Shown here piece after piece: positions 32,324 through 41,993 of a stretch of 64,000 nucleotides of DNA. The position numbers were made by a program, and so were the translations under genes. How positions within the stretch are numbered: position 1 is the first letter of the stretch; each line of letters begins with the position of its first letter. The notes below the pieces were generated by a model. It was not told the DNA's origin. It ran no database searches and was given only the letters and a program-made list of their open reading frames with translations. Origin of the DNA: Astrothelium macrocarpum (lineage: Eukaryota; Ascomycota; Dothideomycetes; Trypetheliales; Trypetheliaceae); contig JAGEMR010000060.1 of NCBI GenBank assembly GCA_021030915.1, forward strand, positions 1 through 64,000, read 5' to 3'.

Positions 32324-34188
32324 CTACGGTTGTGCAGGGAGCCATCTACTGGTTACTTGGCGTATGCGTCTCCCTGTAAAATACACAACAATACCTAGCA
32401 AGCCAAAAAGCGCCGTCAAGCCGCCGTATGTTCCAAAAGACCCATCGTAGCCGGCAACGTCGATGAATTTGGCAACGCCGTAACTAACTCCAAAACTGAC
32501 GAATCCCCGAAATGCGCAGATGATGACAAGCAGTGGACCCGCATACGCTGGATACGAGTCCAACAAATACGTTATCGCCGCGATGTTTGCGCCGACGAAA
32601 CAAAAGTAGTAGCCCGCGTTTGCGAAAACATACACGAACCAGTGGTAGTTGTATGGATGAGCAGCACCTTCCCCATACAGCACCGCAGACATGATTCCAA
32701 CAGCGACTGGAATGCAAAGTGGAATTAGCCGTACCTCGGGTTCATGCATGCCATCTCTGCGCTTTGCCATGTATTTGATCAGCTTATCTGACCCAGTCCC
32801 TAGTAATGGGAGAGCCACGAGCGCGGTAACGATTTGTCCAGCATTGACGTAACTGGCAGCATCATTACTCCATTTGTACGGCGGCGCAGTCACGATGCTG
32901 GTGTATGTGGTGCCGATTGCGATATTGACGCCAATGGTTAGTCCATTAAGAGCGAAGGCCCAAGCGACATTCGGAAAAACTAGCAATTGAAGCATGCACT
33001 GCTTAAATGAGATGGGACGTTCCGTATACAGACAAGATAACCACTAACCTTGAGGCAGTGAACGCCCGCAGTCCACCGCGGAGCATTCGCAAAGATCCGG
33101 ATATCAGACCATATTGTTCTCGGCGCAAAGTTCGTATAATCAAGTTCGGGCTTATCTCCCTTGCTCACAGGCTCTGAAAGCTCATTCTTGGCTCCAGTGT
33201 CATTTGCGCCATTTATTGCAGAGCTTTCACCCTTGAAAGCGCTAAGGGGACGATGATATTGACTTTCGGGGACCCAGATGATGCTTAACACCAGCTGAAG
33301 AAATGCCAAGCCGCCTCCAAGACCGTACCACCCAGCAGGCGTTATTGCGCCGGCAATAGGAGAAGCACAGAGTACATAGATTGCCGCCAAAATCGTTTGT
33401 GTTGCTGACTGAATCATCAAATAGAATGATCTCTCATGCAAAAAATGGATTTCCTTGAATCCGTCAGCATCTGTTTCGAGTTGATGATAAACCTCAATTG
33501 ATATGAAAGGTACACACGATAGACACTCTGCAGGACATGCCCCAAAGAAGCGAAGCAAAAATTAACCGAAATCAACGAACATACCGAAACCATCATCGGC
33601 GAGAGAGCCTCCGATTGACCAGCTGCGAGGCCCAGCAGTAGCCGCGAGCCAAACTGCCAATTGTAGTCTTTGGCGGTTGCACAAAGAATGGAACCAAGCA
33701 CCAAAAGTGCAGTCGATCCTAAGAAGACAGGCCGTCGTCCAACTGACAGCGCAAGCGGCATGCTGATAATATTGCCGATGCCCATGAAAAGGGTTGGAAA
33801 AGTCATGAGCTCAGTGATATCAGCATACGTTGCACCGGCAGCGGTGTACTGTGGAATGAAAAATCCGAGGAGACCTCCGAACCCAGATACCAATGCCAGA
33901 CTCAGACCAGAATATACGGAGACCAAGATGACGAAGACGATTTTACGCCAACGGCTCAGGTTCAGAGGGTCTTTTCTTGATTAGTACAGAAAGAATTAAG
34001 GCTTTTGCTAGAAGAGATTAGATGGGCTTACCACGAGGATCTCTGGTTGGAGTTGGGATCAAGCAAACTTCGCTCTCTTTTGTGATCCTCACCGTTCCGC
34101 ATCCATCAACTTGAGGCGTTGCTTGGCTTTCGTTGACCTCACCTACAACCTCGTGATGCTCGACTCCGATTTCCTTGTCTTTCTCCAT
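32324..34188 (-). CDS. MFS transporter (DHA1-like), cluster core
   Basis: Four exons, 34188-34032, 33970-33585, 33453-33049 and 32998-32324, with GT-AG junctions and correct phases, give 540 residues. The N-terminal tail (about 50 residues) leads into DPRDPLNLSRWRK, the entry motif of fungal DHA1-type MFS proteins. VGRRPVF (motif A region) and EIHFLHERSF, reconstructed across intron 2, fix the splicing. The second half includes KRRDGMHEPEVRL in the central loop and further helices to VVYFTGRRI. It is most likely an exporter of the cluster product or a carrier of an intermediate. The promoter side holds three copies of the cluster's CGG-type motif. Confidence 0.88.
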
Positions 34189-35184
34189 TTGGTCGGCTGG
34201 TGGTCACGTATTTTCGGGCCTCGAACGGTGGTGGTATGTGATTGTGTAGAACTCTTTAGCATACAAGGGTGGAGTGAATGAAGTCTTGCTCATTTACAAA
34301 AGGAATAGTGTTGATATCTGGACCGCTCGGCACCCTATATGATTCTGAGTATCTGGCCTGAGAAGTCTAGATTTCCGGCTCGGGAATGTGTCCAAATAGT
34401 CCTAGACTAGAACAACCCTGATGTGGATAGTGATGTTCGGCTTGGAAGCATTTCATTTTGGACTGGTACCGGCTCTTGCTCATGACTAGCATTTGCGGAG
34501 AACCTAGTAATCACGTCCACAAAGTCGCTTCTGGTATCCTTGAACATTTTTGGCTAAGGCACAAGAGAGAGAGGAGATAACAGCCATATCCTTATCAATA
34601 AGGAGGGAAAGATTCAAAGTCGACAGCATCATTCATTGATAGTGAGTACTGCATACTAGAAGTTAGGGGAGTAGTTGTACATCTGGGGTAGCAAGGGTCT
34701 CAAGTGCTATGCGGGGAAAGGTGTCTTGCATTAGACCTTACCCGCACCGAACCGAACCGATACTCTTTAAGGGCTTTTCTACTGATTTTCAGTCCACTGA
34801 AGAGCTCCTCTGTAAAGAACCGGATATAGGACGATTTCCTGTCGTAAAACATCATCGATATCTAGGTAACTATGGAGACGCACAATCGCGGCTCCAATTC
34901 CGCGCATACACAGTCTCATACTCATTTTTCTGTATGGATCATGGATTATCTGGACCGTTTGACATGGCCCCAAAAGATAGAAAGTAGACATATATTCGCT
35001 AGAGCTAGTACGCTTTTACAGCTGCCAATTGGAGCATACGGTCAGAAACGGCCGGCTTGTGCAAAGGTTCACTTCTCTGCAATGGATCAACCACGCCGTT
35101 TCGTAGCGGTGGCCCTTGCCGATGTATATTGCTGTAGCGTTGATGCATCAGTGTTGGGAAAGGGGCTATGGCAAGAGCTAGAAC
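34189..35184. promoter_or_regulatory. Promoter region of the MFS gene with CGG-type sites
   Basis: About 1 kb without a gene. It holds ACCGCTCGGCACC (34322-34334), CGGCTCGG (34376-34383) and ACCGAACCGAACCGA (34746-34760). The first two lie 134 and 188 bp upstream of the MFS start. The third is nearer the 3' end of the dioxygenase gene. Confidence 0.55.
34376..34383 (+). promoter_or_regulatory. CGGCTCGG site upstream of the MFS gene
   Basis: An exact copy of the octamer found in the other core promoter regions, 188 bp from the MFS start codon. Confidence 0.55.
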
Positions 35185-36115
35185 TTACCAATGCGGCCAA
35201 TGTGTAGTCCCTTGATACTCCTTGAATAATTGTGCCTTGAGTTCTCGGTCCTCTTTGGCGGCAAACTTCGCCGGGGTCATGCATATATACTGCGCGTGGC
35301 GGATCTGCTCTCCCTCAGGCCAACAAGCATAGTGCATTGTCCTGCTATCCCATAGCACCAAATCTCCCGGATCAAGACAAGTCTTGATCAATTCACATCC
35401 GTGATCCTCAAACCACTTGACATCTGACTCGGTGAAGATGAATAGATCTCGGAACTCTAGCTCATCGGGAGGAGCGTCTTCATGCTTGGCCATGACACGA
35501 GTTTCTTGGAAGAACTCGTCATAAAGTTTGCTCGATCCCTTCATAAGTAGTAGTCCACCATCCTTGGGGCCATTTGGCGCGTAGTTGAGAAGGCCTTGAA
35601 CGCAATGCAAACCTTTCTTTCGGGGGTTCTGATCACAATGCGGCCATGGTGACCAAGTGAGGTCTTTTTGCCGAGGAAGCGTGACATTCATGCCGTCAAA
35701 AGAAACAAGTAGCTCATCGGTTCCCCAAAGCTCTGAGAAGACTTTCTGTACACCAGGTTCCCTATTTTGATGAGCGAAGCAGTCAGATAAGCTCTTCTGC
35801 CACTTACATTCTCGCTTCCCACACAAAGTCTTCATGAGTCGATGAATAAGCGAAATACATGCCACCTTTGAAGCTGACCGGTAGGTGCTCCTGTGTCCAG
35901 GTGTCTTCGTTTTTTGGGTCGAATCCTAGATTGAAGGATTGAAGCCACTCAACTTGCTTTTGTTGGTAGTATGCAGCTCGTTCTGGACTGATGACATTTT
36001 TAATAATAGCATATCCATTTTTGTGGAAGTCGTCGCGCCAGTCGCCGTAAACCTTGCCCTCTACATCGGGAAGTTCAAGCTGAGGGCCAATGCCTGCTGC
36101 GTTTTCGGTCAACAT
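35185..36115 (-). CDS. Phytanoyl-CoA-type Fe(II)/2-oxoglutarate dioxygenase 1
   Basis: Exons 36115-35808 and 35761-35185 give 294 residues (an in-frame ATG at 36148 would add 11). The intron is confirmed by the paralogue at 38870-40000, which shows the same EAR.EPGV junction. The fold is PhyH-like (PF05721): N-terminal DDFHKNGYAIIKNVIS; iron-binding HxD at His144-x-Asp146 (WPHCDQN); LNYAPNGPKDGGLLLMKGS; LDPGDLVLWDSRTMHY with distal His246; then EQIRHAQY for 2-oxoglutarate binding. All metal ligands are present, so it should hydroxylate, desaturate or rearrange a small molecule using O2 and 2-oxoglutarate. It ends GTTHWPHW, a motif shared with the paralogue. It is divergent from the CocE-like hydrolase gene. 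Confidence 0.9.
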
Positions 36116-36359
36116 GATAACTATGATGCAGTCGTAGATATTTTCCAAATCTCGAGTGGCTCCTGAGAGTGTGACCTAGTATTGAGGGTCTTATGAAGGA
36201 AAATCTGAGAGTAAATACGTGAAGAACATCGAACATTGAGCCATGGGCTAAGATTCTCTACTAGAACGGCCGAGTTACCATCGTCCAATCATATTTTACC
36301 TACCTGAAGAGAACCTGTGGCATTACAATACAGACATTCGTGTAGTGTCAGATTTGGAT

Positions 36360-36367
36360 CGGCTCGG
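36360..36367 (+). promoter_or_regulatory. CGGCTCGG site
   Basis: An exact octamer, 245 bp upstream of dioxygenase 1, followed at 36379 by a CTCTCGGC variant. Confidence 0.55.
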
Positions 36368-36470
36368 GTAATTGTTGCTCTCGGCTGTCCAGCAGCCTCC
36401 ATAGATGCTGGTGAACAGACGATGTTGAACTGGAGTCAGGGATGACGAGCCATCGATGGCAAGCAATCAG

Positions 36471-36496
36471 CCCGAACCGAACCGAGCCGAGCCGAG
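36471..36496 (-). promoter_or_regulatory. Tandem CCGAACCGAGCCGAG array
   Basis: It comprises two CCGAA units followed by three CCGAG units and contains two overlapping copies of CCGAGCCG (36482-36489 and 36487-36494), the reverse complement of CGGCTCGG. It sits about 280 bp upstream of the hydrolase start and about 360 bp from dioxygenase 1. Confidence 0.65.
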
Positions 36497-36773
36497 TCAA
36501 ATTCGACCACCCTGAACCCGCTTCCCTAACACTTTCAAGGCGATTCTACCTGGCATTGCCAAGTAAGACATGCTGGCTAGGCGGATAGTAGAGCACTGTC
36601 GATCTCGGACCCATGGTGATACCGTGATGGCATCTTCATCACGTAGGATGGACTATCCTAACGCGTGCGCGTGATTTTTGTGAAGAATAAACAAAAGCAA
36701 CCAAATTTCTTTACCTTGTAGGTCCACGCGTTCCTTCACAATTTGACCCAATATCTCGTCTCAAAAGCTCATC

Positions 36774-38598
36774 ATGCCAGTTCCAGTACAAGTAGCATAC
36801 AAACCAATTGGAAAGCCCGAAATCGGAGTCAATAATTACCAAGGATTTCACCCCGGCAAGACTGAAGTGCTCCCGAAGGGATGGAATGGTTATGGTACTC
36901 GGCCATTGGAGAGCGACATTCGCGTTGACCATGATGTTGAAATCGTCGTACGTGATGGATGTCGGCTTTACGTGGACGTGTATAGGCCAACGGACGAAGC
37001 ACAAAAGGTACCTGCAATCCTGGGATGGTCGTGCTATGGCAAAAAATACTCAGCATTGAGCATGCTCCCTATGACCGTATGGCATTGTTGCGTGAAGCGT
37101 GAGAACCTAAGCGGTCTTGAGAAATTTGAAGGATTGGATCCACTGAGGTGGTGTCCCCGAGGCTATGCAATTGTCAGTGTTGATACACGCGGTACCGGAC
37201 ACTCTGATGGCCAGATACCCATAATGGGTTCGCAGGATGCTGAAGATGGATATGACATAGTTGAGGCTGTTGCTAAGATGGACTGGTGTAATGGAAAGGT
37301 CGGGATGGCAGGCAATTCTGCACTGGCAATCTCGCAATGGTTTATCGCTGCACTCCAGCCTCCATCTCTGAAAGCCATTGCTCCGTGGGAAGGTGCCGGT
37401 GATCTCTTTCGAGAACAGTTCTGTCGCGGCGGCGTTTTCTCTATGAGCAATTTCGATCTCATTACAGAAAAAATCATCAAGGGCAACTCTGGCGTCGAAG
37501 ATTTTGCGGAGATGTATCGCAGGAGTCCAGTTGCAAATCAATACTGGAACGATAAGAGAGCTGATATGACCAAGATTAGGTGTCCTGCTTTTATCACTGG
37601 CTCAGACATCTCATCTATACATACAATGGGAGCGGTTCGCGGGTTCATCGAGATTCCACACAATCATAAATGGATCAAATGGTCCTCACACCAAGAGTGG
37701 TATGAGTTCTACATGGATCCACACTCGGACAATGAACTCCATCTTTTCTTTGACCGCTACCTCAGGGACATGAAAAATGATTGGGAGAAAACGCCAATAG
37801 TACGGTGGACCGCTCTTCAATTTGGCGACAAACCTGACACCCGCGACGTTCCAGCCTCTGACTTTCCTTTCCCTAATACCGAGTATCGTGAATTGTTTCT
37901 TGGAAACGGCACTCTCGAGTCTGAGCCACTGAAGACTTCCTTCCTGGCTTCTTACGATTCGGAGCAATTTGCGGACTTTGCCAGTTTCGACTTTACTTTT
38001 CCGTCCGCCGCGCGACTCATTGGTCTTCCCAAGGTCATCCTTTACATGTCTTGCACGGACAGAGATGACATGTGCGTATATGTTATCTTACGCAAAAAAG
38101 ATAAGCATGGGAATATTCTCGACCATCTCAATTTCCCCATCACCGCCGCACCATATAACTCCATTACTGAGATACCGACGAACGAGCGTGCCAGCTTGAA
38201 TCTACACCAAGGCAGCGTTGGAGTCCTTCGAGCTTCGCATCGAGCTGTTGATCCAAAGAGAAGCATGCACCCTCAATTTCCATTTCATCCGCATGAAGTA
38301 GAGGAAAAGATTCCGCCTGGTGAGATTGTGAGGTTGGAGATTGGAATTTGGGCCATGGGTGTAGACTTTGAACCAGGAGAATCTCTCAGTCTAAGAGTGA
38401 GGAACCCTCCAACAACCTTCATATTGTTCTACTTTTCGACTGCTAATTCGATCACAGGTGAGCGGCCAATTTCCAAGCATTGCCGAATACAAGTCCTTCT
38501 CAGCGCCTCGGCCCGAACATGAGAAGAACAAGGGACGACATAAAATCTACTGTGGGCCAGAGTATCCGAGTAGTCTTATACTACCTTTCATAATATAG
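36774..38598 (+). CDS. CocE/NonD-type (X-Pro dipeptidyl-peptidase S15 family) hydrolase
   Basis: Exons 36774-38396 and 38458-38598, with a 61-bp intron, give 587 residues. Splicing replaces a divergent tail with the family's conserved C-terminus (NKGRHKIYCGPEYPSSLILP). The N-terminal alpha/beta-hydrolase domain (PF02129-type) has DGCRLYVDVYRP, SVDTRGTGHSDG and the nucleophile Ser182 in GMAGNSALAISQW. Asp278 (ITGSD) and His306 (WSSHQEW) fit the remaining triad. A C-terminal jelly-roll lid (PF08530-type) follows from about residue 360. Related bacterial enzymes cleave esters or amides such as cocaine. In a metabolite cluster it could hydrolyse or transfer an acyl group. No signal peptide is seen, so it is cytosolic. 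It sits between two dioxygenase paralogues. Confidence 0.9.
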
Positions 38599-38869
38599 CT
38601 CATGGGTTTAATAAAATTGCTACTTGCATATGAATGAGTGCATTCTTATTTTATGTCACGAGCATCGTTGCGGAGCCGACAAATCAGCAAGTGCTCTCCT
38701 TCTGGACGTGTCCATACTTTCTAATCGACAATCTCATTACCGAACCAAGAGTCACAGATCGACTCAAGTCGAAAATATATGACGGACCAGTCTTGAACAA
38801 GCTGATATCTTATCGAGTCATACAGGTGAATAGCAAAGCCAGTCCGCAGTGATAGTATAGTTTTCTATT

Positions 38870-40000
38870 TTATGCTTCTGCAACAATGTATGGAATGCCA
38901 GTGAGCTTGAATGCGCGCTCATCCAGCTTAGGCTTATTCGTAGGCTCGAATCTATTGTGCGGATCCGGCTCACCGTTTCGCTTTGCCTTATTAGTTCCTG
39001 TTACCTTTGCATTCGGCCAATGAGTGGTTCCCAACCAGTCTATCGACATTAGCCTGGACGCAGACGTTATCATTATAAAAGCGCGAAGGACTTACTATCA
39101 AAAGCGTGCTTTTTCTTCTTCAAATCCTCTTGACTGGCATCGGCAACCGGCATGTAGCATGTATAGATTGCAAAGCGTTCCCTCTCTGTTTCAGACGACA
39201 AATTGTAGTGCGGTGTTCGCGAGTCCCAGAGCAGCAGGTCTCCAGGCCCAGCGCAAACTTTGACCCATTCGCACCCGTGGTCAGCAAGCCACTTCATACC
39301 CAGCTCCGTAAATCCATACCACTCTGGATTCCAGGCCGGGATCTTCTCCTCCCATGCCATCTCGTGGTGGAATTGCTCGCTGAGCTTGTGCGCTCCTTTG
39401 CACACGATCAGTCCGCCGTCCTTTGGACCGTTGGGACAGAGGTTAACCAGGCCTTGGAGGCAACGAAAGCCATGTTTGGTCGGATCTTGATCCTGGTGTG
39501 GCCACGGCTTGTTTGGAGGGATGTCGGTGCGATTGGGAAAGCCGAAATTGATCGCGTCGAATGAGACAATAAGGTCCTCAGTGTCCAGGACCTGTTCAAA
39601 AGCACCAACGACTCCGGGCTCAGCGCGGGCCTCCCATACGAAATCTTCGTGCATGACCGCGTAGTCGAGACACATGCCCTTTTCATTGATGGTCGGGAGG
39701 TGATCTCGGTGGACGGTCGAACGGTCACCACGCTTGTAGCCAAGGTTGCTATCGAGGATTCAGCATGTAATTGCCACAAGGTCTGAGTGACACATACAAG
39801 CCTTCTAACCATTGATGCATGCGATCAACGTAGTTGGCTGCTCGGTCCTCTGGTACAGCGCCCTTCACTACCGCATAACCATCTCGTTCTAGATCGAGTT
39901 GCCATTGTGGTACAGTACCATTTTCGTCAGCTTTGAGTCGGAGCTGAGTGACCGAGTTGCCAACAGCGTTGGTAGTCTGCGTGCTTGTATTGGAAGACAT
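38870..40000 (-). CDS. Phytanoyl-CoA-type Fe(II)/2-oxoglutarate dioxygenase 2
   Basis: Exons 40000-39798, 39748-39096 and 39039-38870 give 341 residues. It is a paralogue of the enzyme at 35185-36115, sharing LERDGYAVVKGAV, FNLGYKRGD, HEDFVWEARAEPGV, NLCPNGPKDGGLIVCKGAHK and the GTTHWP end. It adds a charged C-terminal extension of about 50 residues. Iron ligands are His152, Asp154 (WPHQDQD) and distal His248 (WDSRTPHY); ERERFAIY would contact 2-oxoglutarate. It is complete and probably active. The presence of two such enzymes suggests successive oxidations of one scaffold (inference). It is divergent from the FAD monooxygenase gene and shares its promoter region. Confidence 0.9.
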
Positions 40001-40591
40001 ATAGAAGAAGATTTAAGTCAATACTATTCCAACAAAATTCACCTACATCTGTAAAGAGAACAGGATGTCTTTTAATGCTGCCGCGTAGCAGTGTAACTTA
40101 CGAGGCAGATTCCGATCATTTCGATCCCGTTAACAGCATTACTGTAGGGCATAATCTGAAACGGTTTGGGTCAAGTCCCACCATAATTGCGCTTGGGATG
40201 CGCTTGTTCGGGGCTCACTGTAAATTTCCCACTCGGCTCGGTTCGGAATCACAAACGGACATTTAGCATAGTGGAGTATGCCCCAAGCGTGGTCCGTCAC
40301 GCGGAAACGAGCTTCCTCGACAAACCAACTCCAATTTGGCTAGAGCAATTTAGGTTACCTTTCAGGAAAACCCCTCTGGAGGTTCTCTAAGCGGCGACTC
40401 GTCTAATATCAAGCCAGAGGAAAGTGTCCCTGTAAAGCAAAGCACAAGCTTGCTGGCACAGAAAACGCAATGAGATCAACAAATAAATCATACAGTATTC
40501 ATACAAACTACCACGCTTGTGTTCAAGAAACGCAATTCTTGTAAAAGGTTGATTACTTGTACACCCTCGTTTAATTTGCAGTGATACTAGA
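40001..40591. promoter_or_regulatory. Divergent promoter of dioxygenase 2 and the FAD monooxygenase
   Basis: About 590 bp between two divergent starts, holding CTCGGCTCGGTTCGG at 40232-40246. Confidence 0.65.
40232..40246 (+). promoter_or_regulatory. Tandem CTCGG-CTCGG-TTCGG site
   Basis: It contains CGGCTCGG at 40234-40241 within three pentamer-spaced YTCGG units, the same architecture (opposite orientation) as 36471-36496. It lies 232 bp from dioxygenase 2 and 346 bp from the monooxygenase. Confidence 0.65.
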
Positions 40592-41926
40592 ATGGCCACC
40601 ACTTCTGATGGTGTGTTTCGGATTATCATCGTTGGCGCAGGAATAGCTGGTCTTGCAGCAGTATGATCCTCCAATCAATAACATGTCCTCATCGATAATT
40701 AACAGAAAATGTAGGCGGTAGCTTTACGCGCCCCCAACAGGGAAGTTCTGATCCTAGAGCGCTCCCACCTTAACCGAGAGATAGGAGCACTGATTTCGCT
40801 CCAACCCAACGCAACAAGATTGATATCGAAATGGAATATCGACGATTTTCTCAACAACGCAGAGCCTGTCATCGATAGTGCGTTTCGCATTTTCGATACT
40901 GATGGTAATCCGCACGCGGAGATTCAGTTGTCCAAAGAGACATTCGGGGCAGACCGAATTATCTACCATAGACAGGACCTTCACTCAGCCTTAAAGGACG
41001 CCGCACGAAGCGGAGAACTCTCCGGACCGCCGGCACACATTCGCACGTCGTGCGAAGTAGTCAGTTGTGATTGCTATGAAGGCGAAGTTGTGCTCAGAAG
41101 CGGAGAGCGTATTCAGGGGGATTTGATCATTGGTGCCGATGGTATCCACAGTGTGCTTCGTCAATTCGTGACAGGCGACAAGTCAAGTCCCATTCCAACA
41201 GGACTCTCAGCATACCGTCTGCTCATAGAACAGACGTTATTGAAGAATCTACCACGCCCACAGGAGATTTTCGACCCCTCAAAACCAGTAACAACCATGA
41301 TCATAGGACACGATAAACGTATCGTCATGAGCCCTGGACGAGGCACCAAACTATTCGGGATCGTTGCCGTTGTGCCAGATGAGCAAATGAAAGAAGACTC
41401 TTCAGAAAACTCGTGGACTTCAGCGGGATCTGTTGATAAACTTGTCGAGAGTTTCGCAGAATTTCCACCATGGCTTCAAGGAATGCTCAAGTTGGATCCA
41501 GATGTGGCTCTTTGGCAGTTGCGAGATATTGATCCGTTAAAGACTTGGGTGAAGGGCCACTGTATCCTCGTTGGTGACAGCAGCCATGCTATGCTGCCAA
41601 CGCAAGGCCAAGGCGCCAGCCAAGGGATAGAAGATGCAGAAGCGCTACAGGCTTTCTTCTCAGATGTGACACAAAGACCGTCTCGAGAAGAGATTCAAGA
41701 GCGGCTTGAGAAGGGTTTTGAAGCAAGATATGGAAGGGCCAGTCTGATTCAGCGCTATAGCAGAGAGCAAGGAAGACCTGGCACTGATGGAACGACAAAA
41801 CGGATCAATCTGAATCCCGGCCAATTCATGAAGTACAATTGTGAATATAATGGAGCATTGGAATGGTTGCAGGCGCAAACTGCTCGATTGAAGGAGGAAA
41901 AACCAGCTGTAGGAAGTGATATATAA
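40592..41926 (+). CDS. FAD-dependent monooxygenase (salicylate hydroxylase-like)
   Basis: Exons 40592-40660 and 40715-41926 (54-bp intron, phase 0) give 426 residues. Group A flavin monooxygenase motifs are in order: the FAD-binding GxGxxG as GAGIAGL (15-21), ILERSHLNREIGALISLQPN, the DG motif GADGIHSVLR (from 163), and the second FAD motif GDSSHAMLPTQGQGAS (from 310). The first exon only encodes the nucleotide-binding start, so the intron must be removed for a functional protein. It would use NAD(P)H and O2 to hydroxylate or epoxidise an aromatic or unsaturated substrate. The promoter region is shared with dioxygenase 2. Confidence 0.9.
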
Positions 41927-41993
41927 TCGAGTCTGTGCTCCCACTGAAGATATAGCCTGACTTTCAGACCTTCCAAAAATAAAAGTAAAATCA

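Larger units (their letters stand above)
36116..36773. promoter_or_regulatory. Divergent promoter of dioxygenase 1 and the CocE-like hydrolase
   Basis: About 660 bp between two divergent starts. It contains CGGCTCGG at 36360-36367 and a tandem array at 36471-36496. It is probably a shared control region (inference). Confidence 0.65.
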
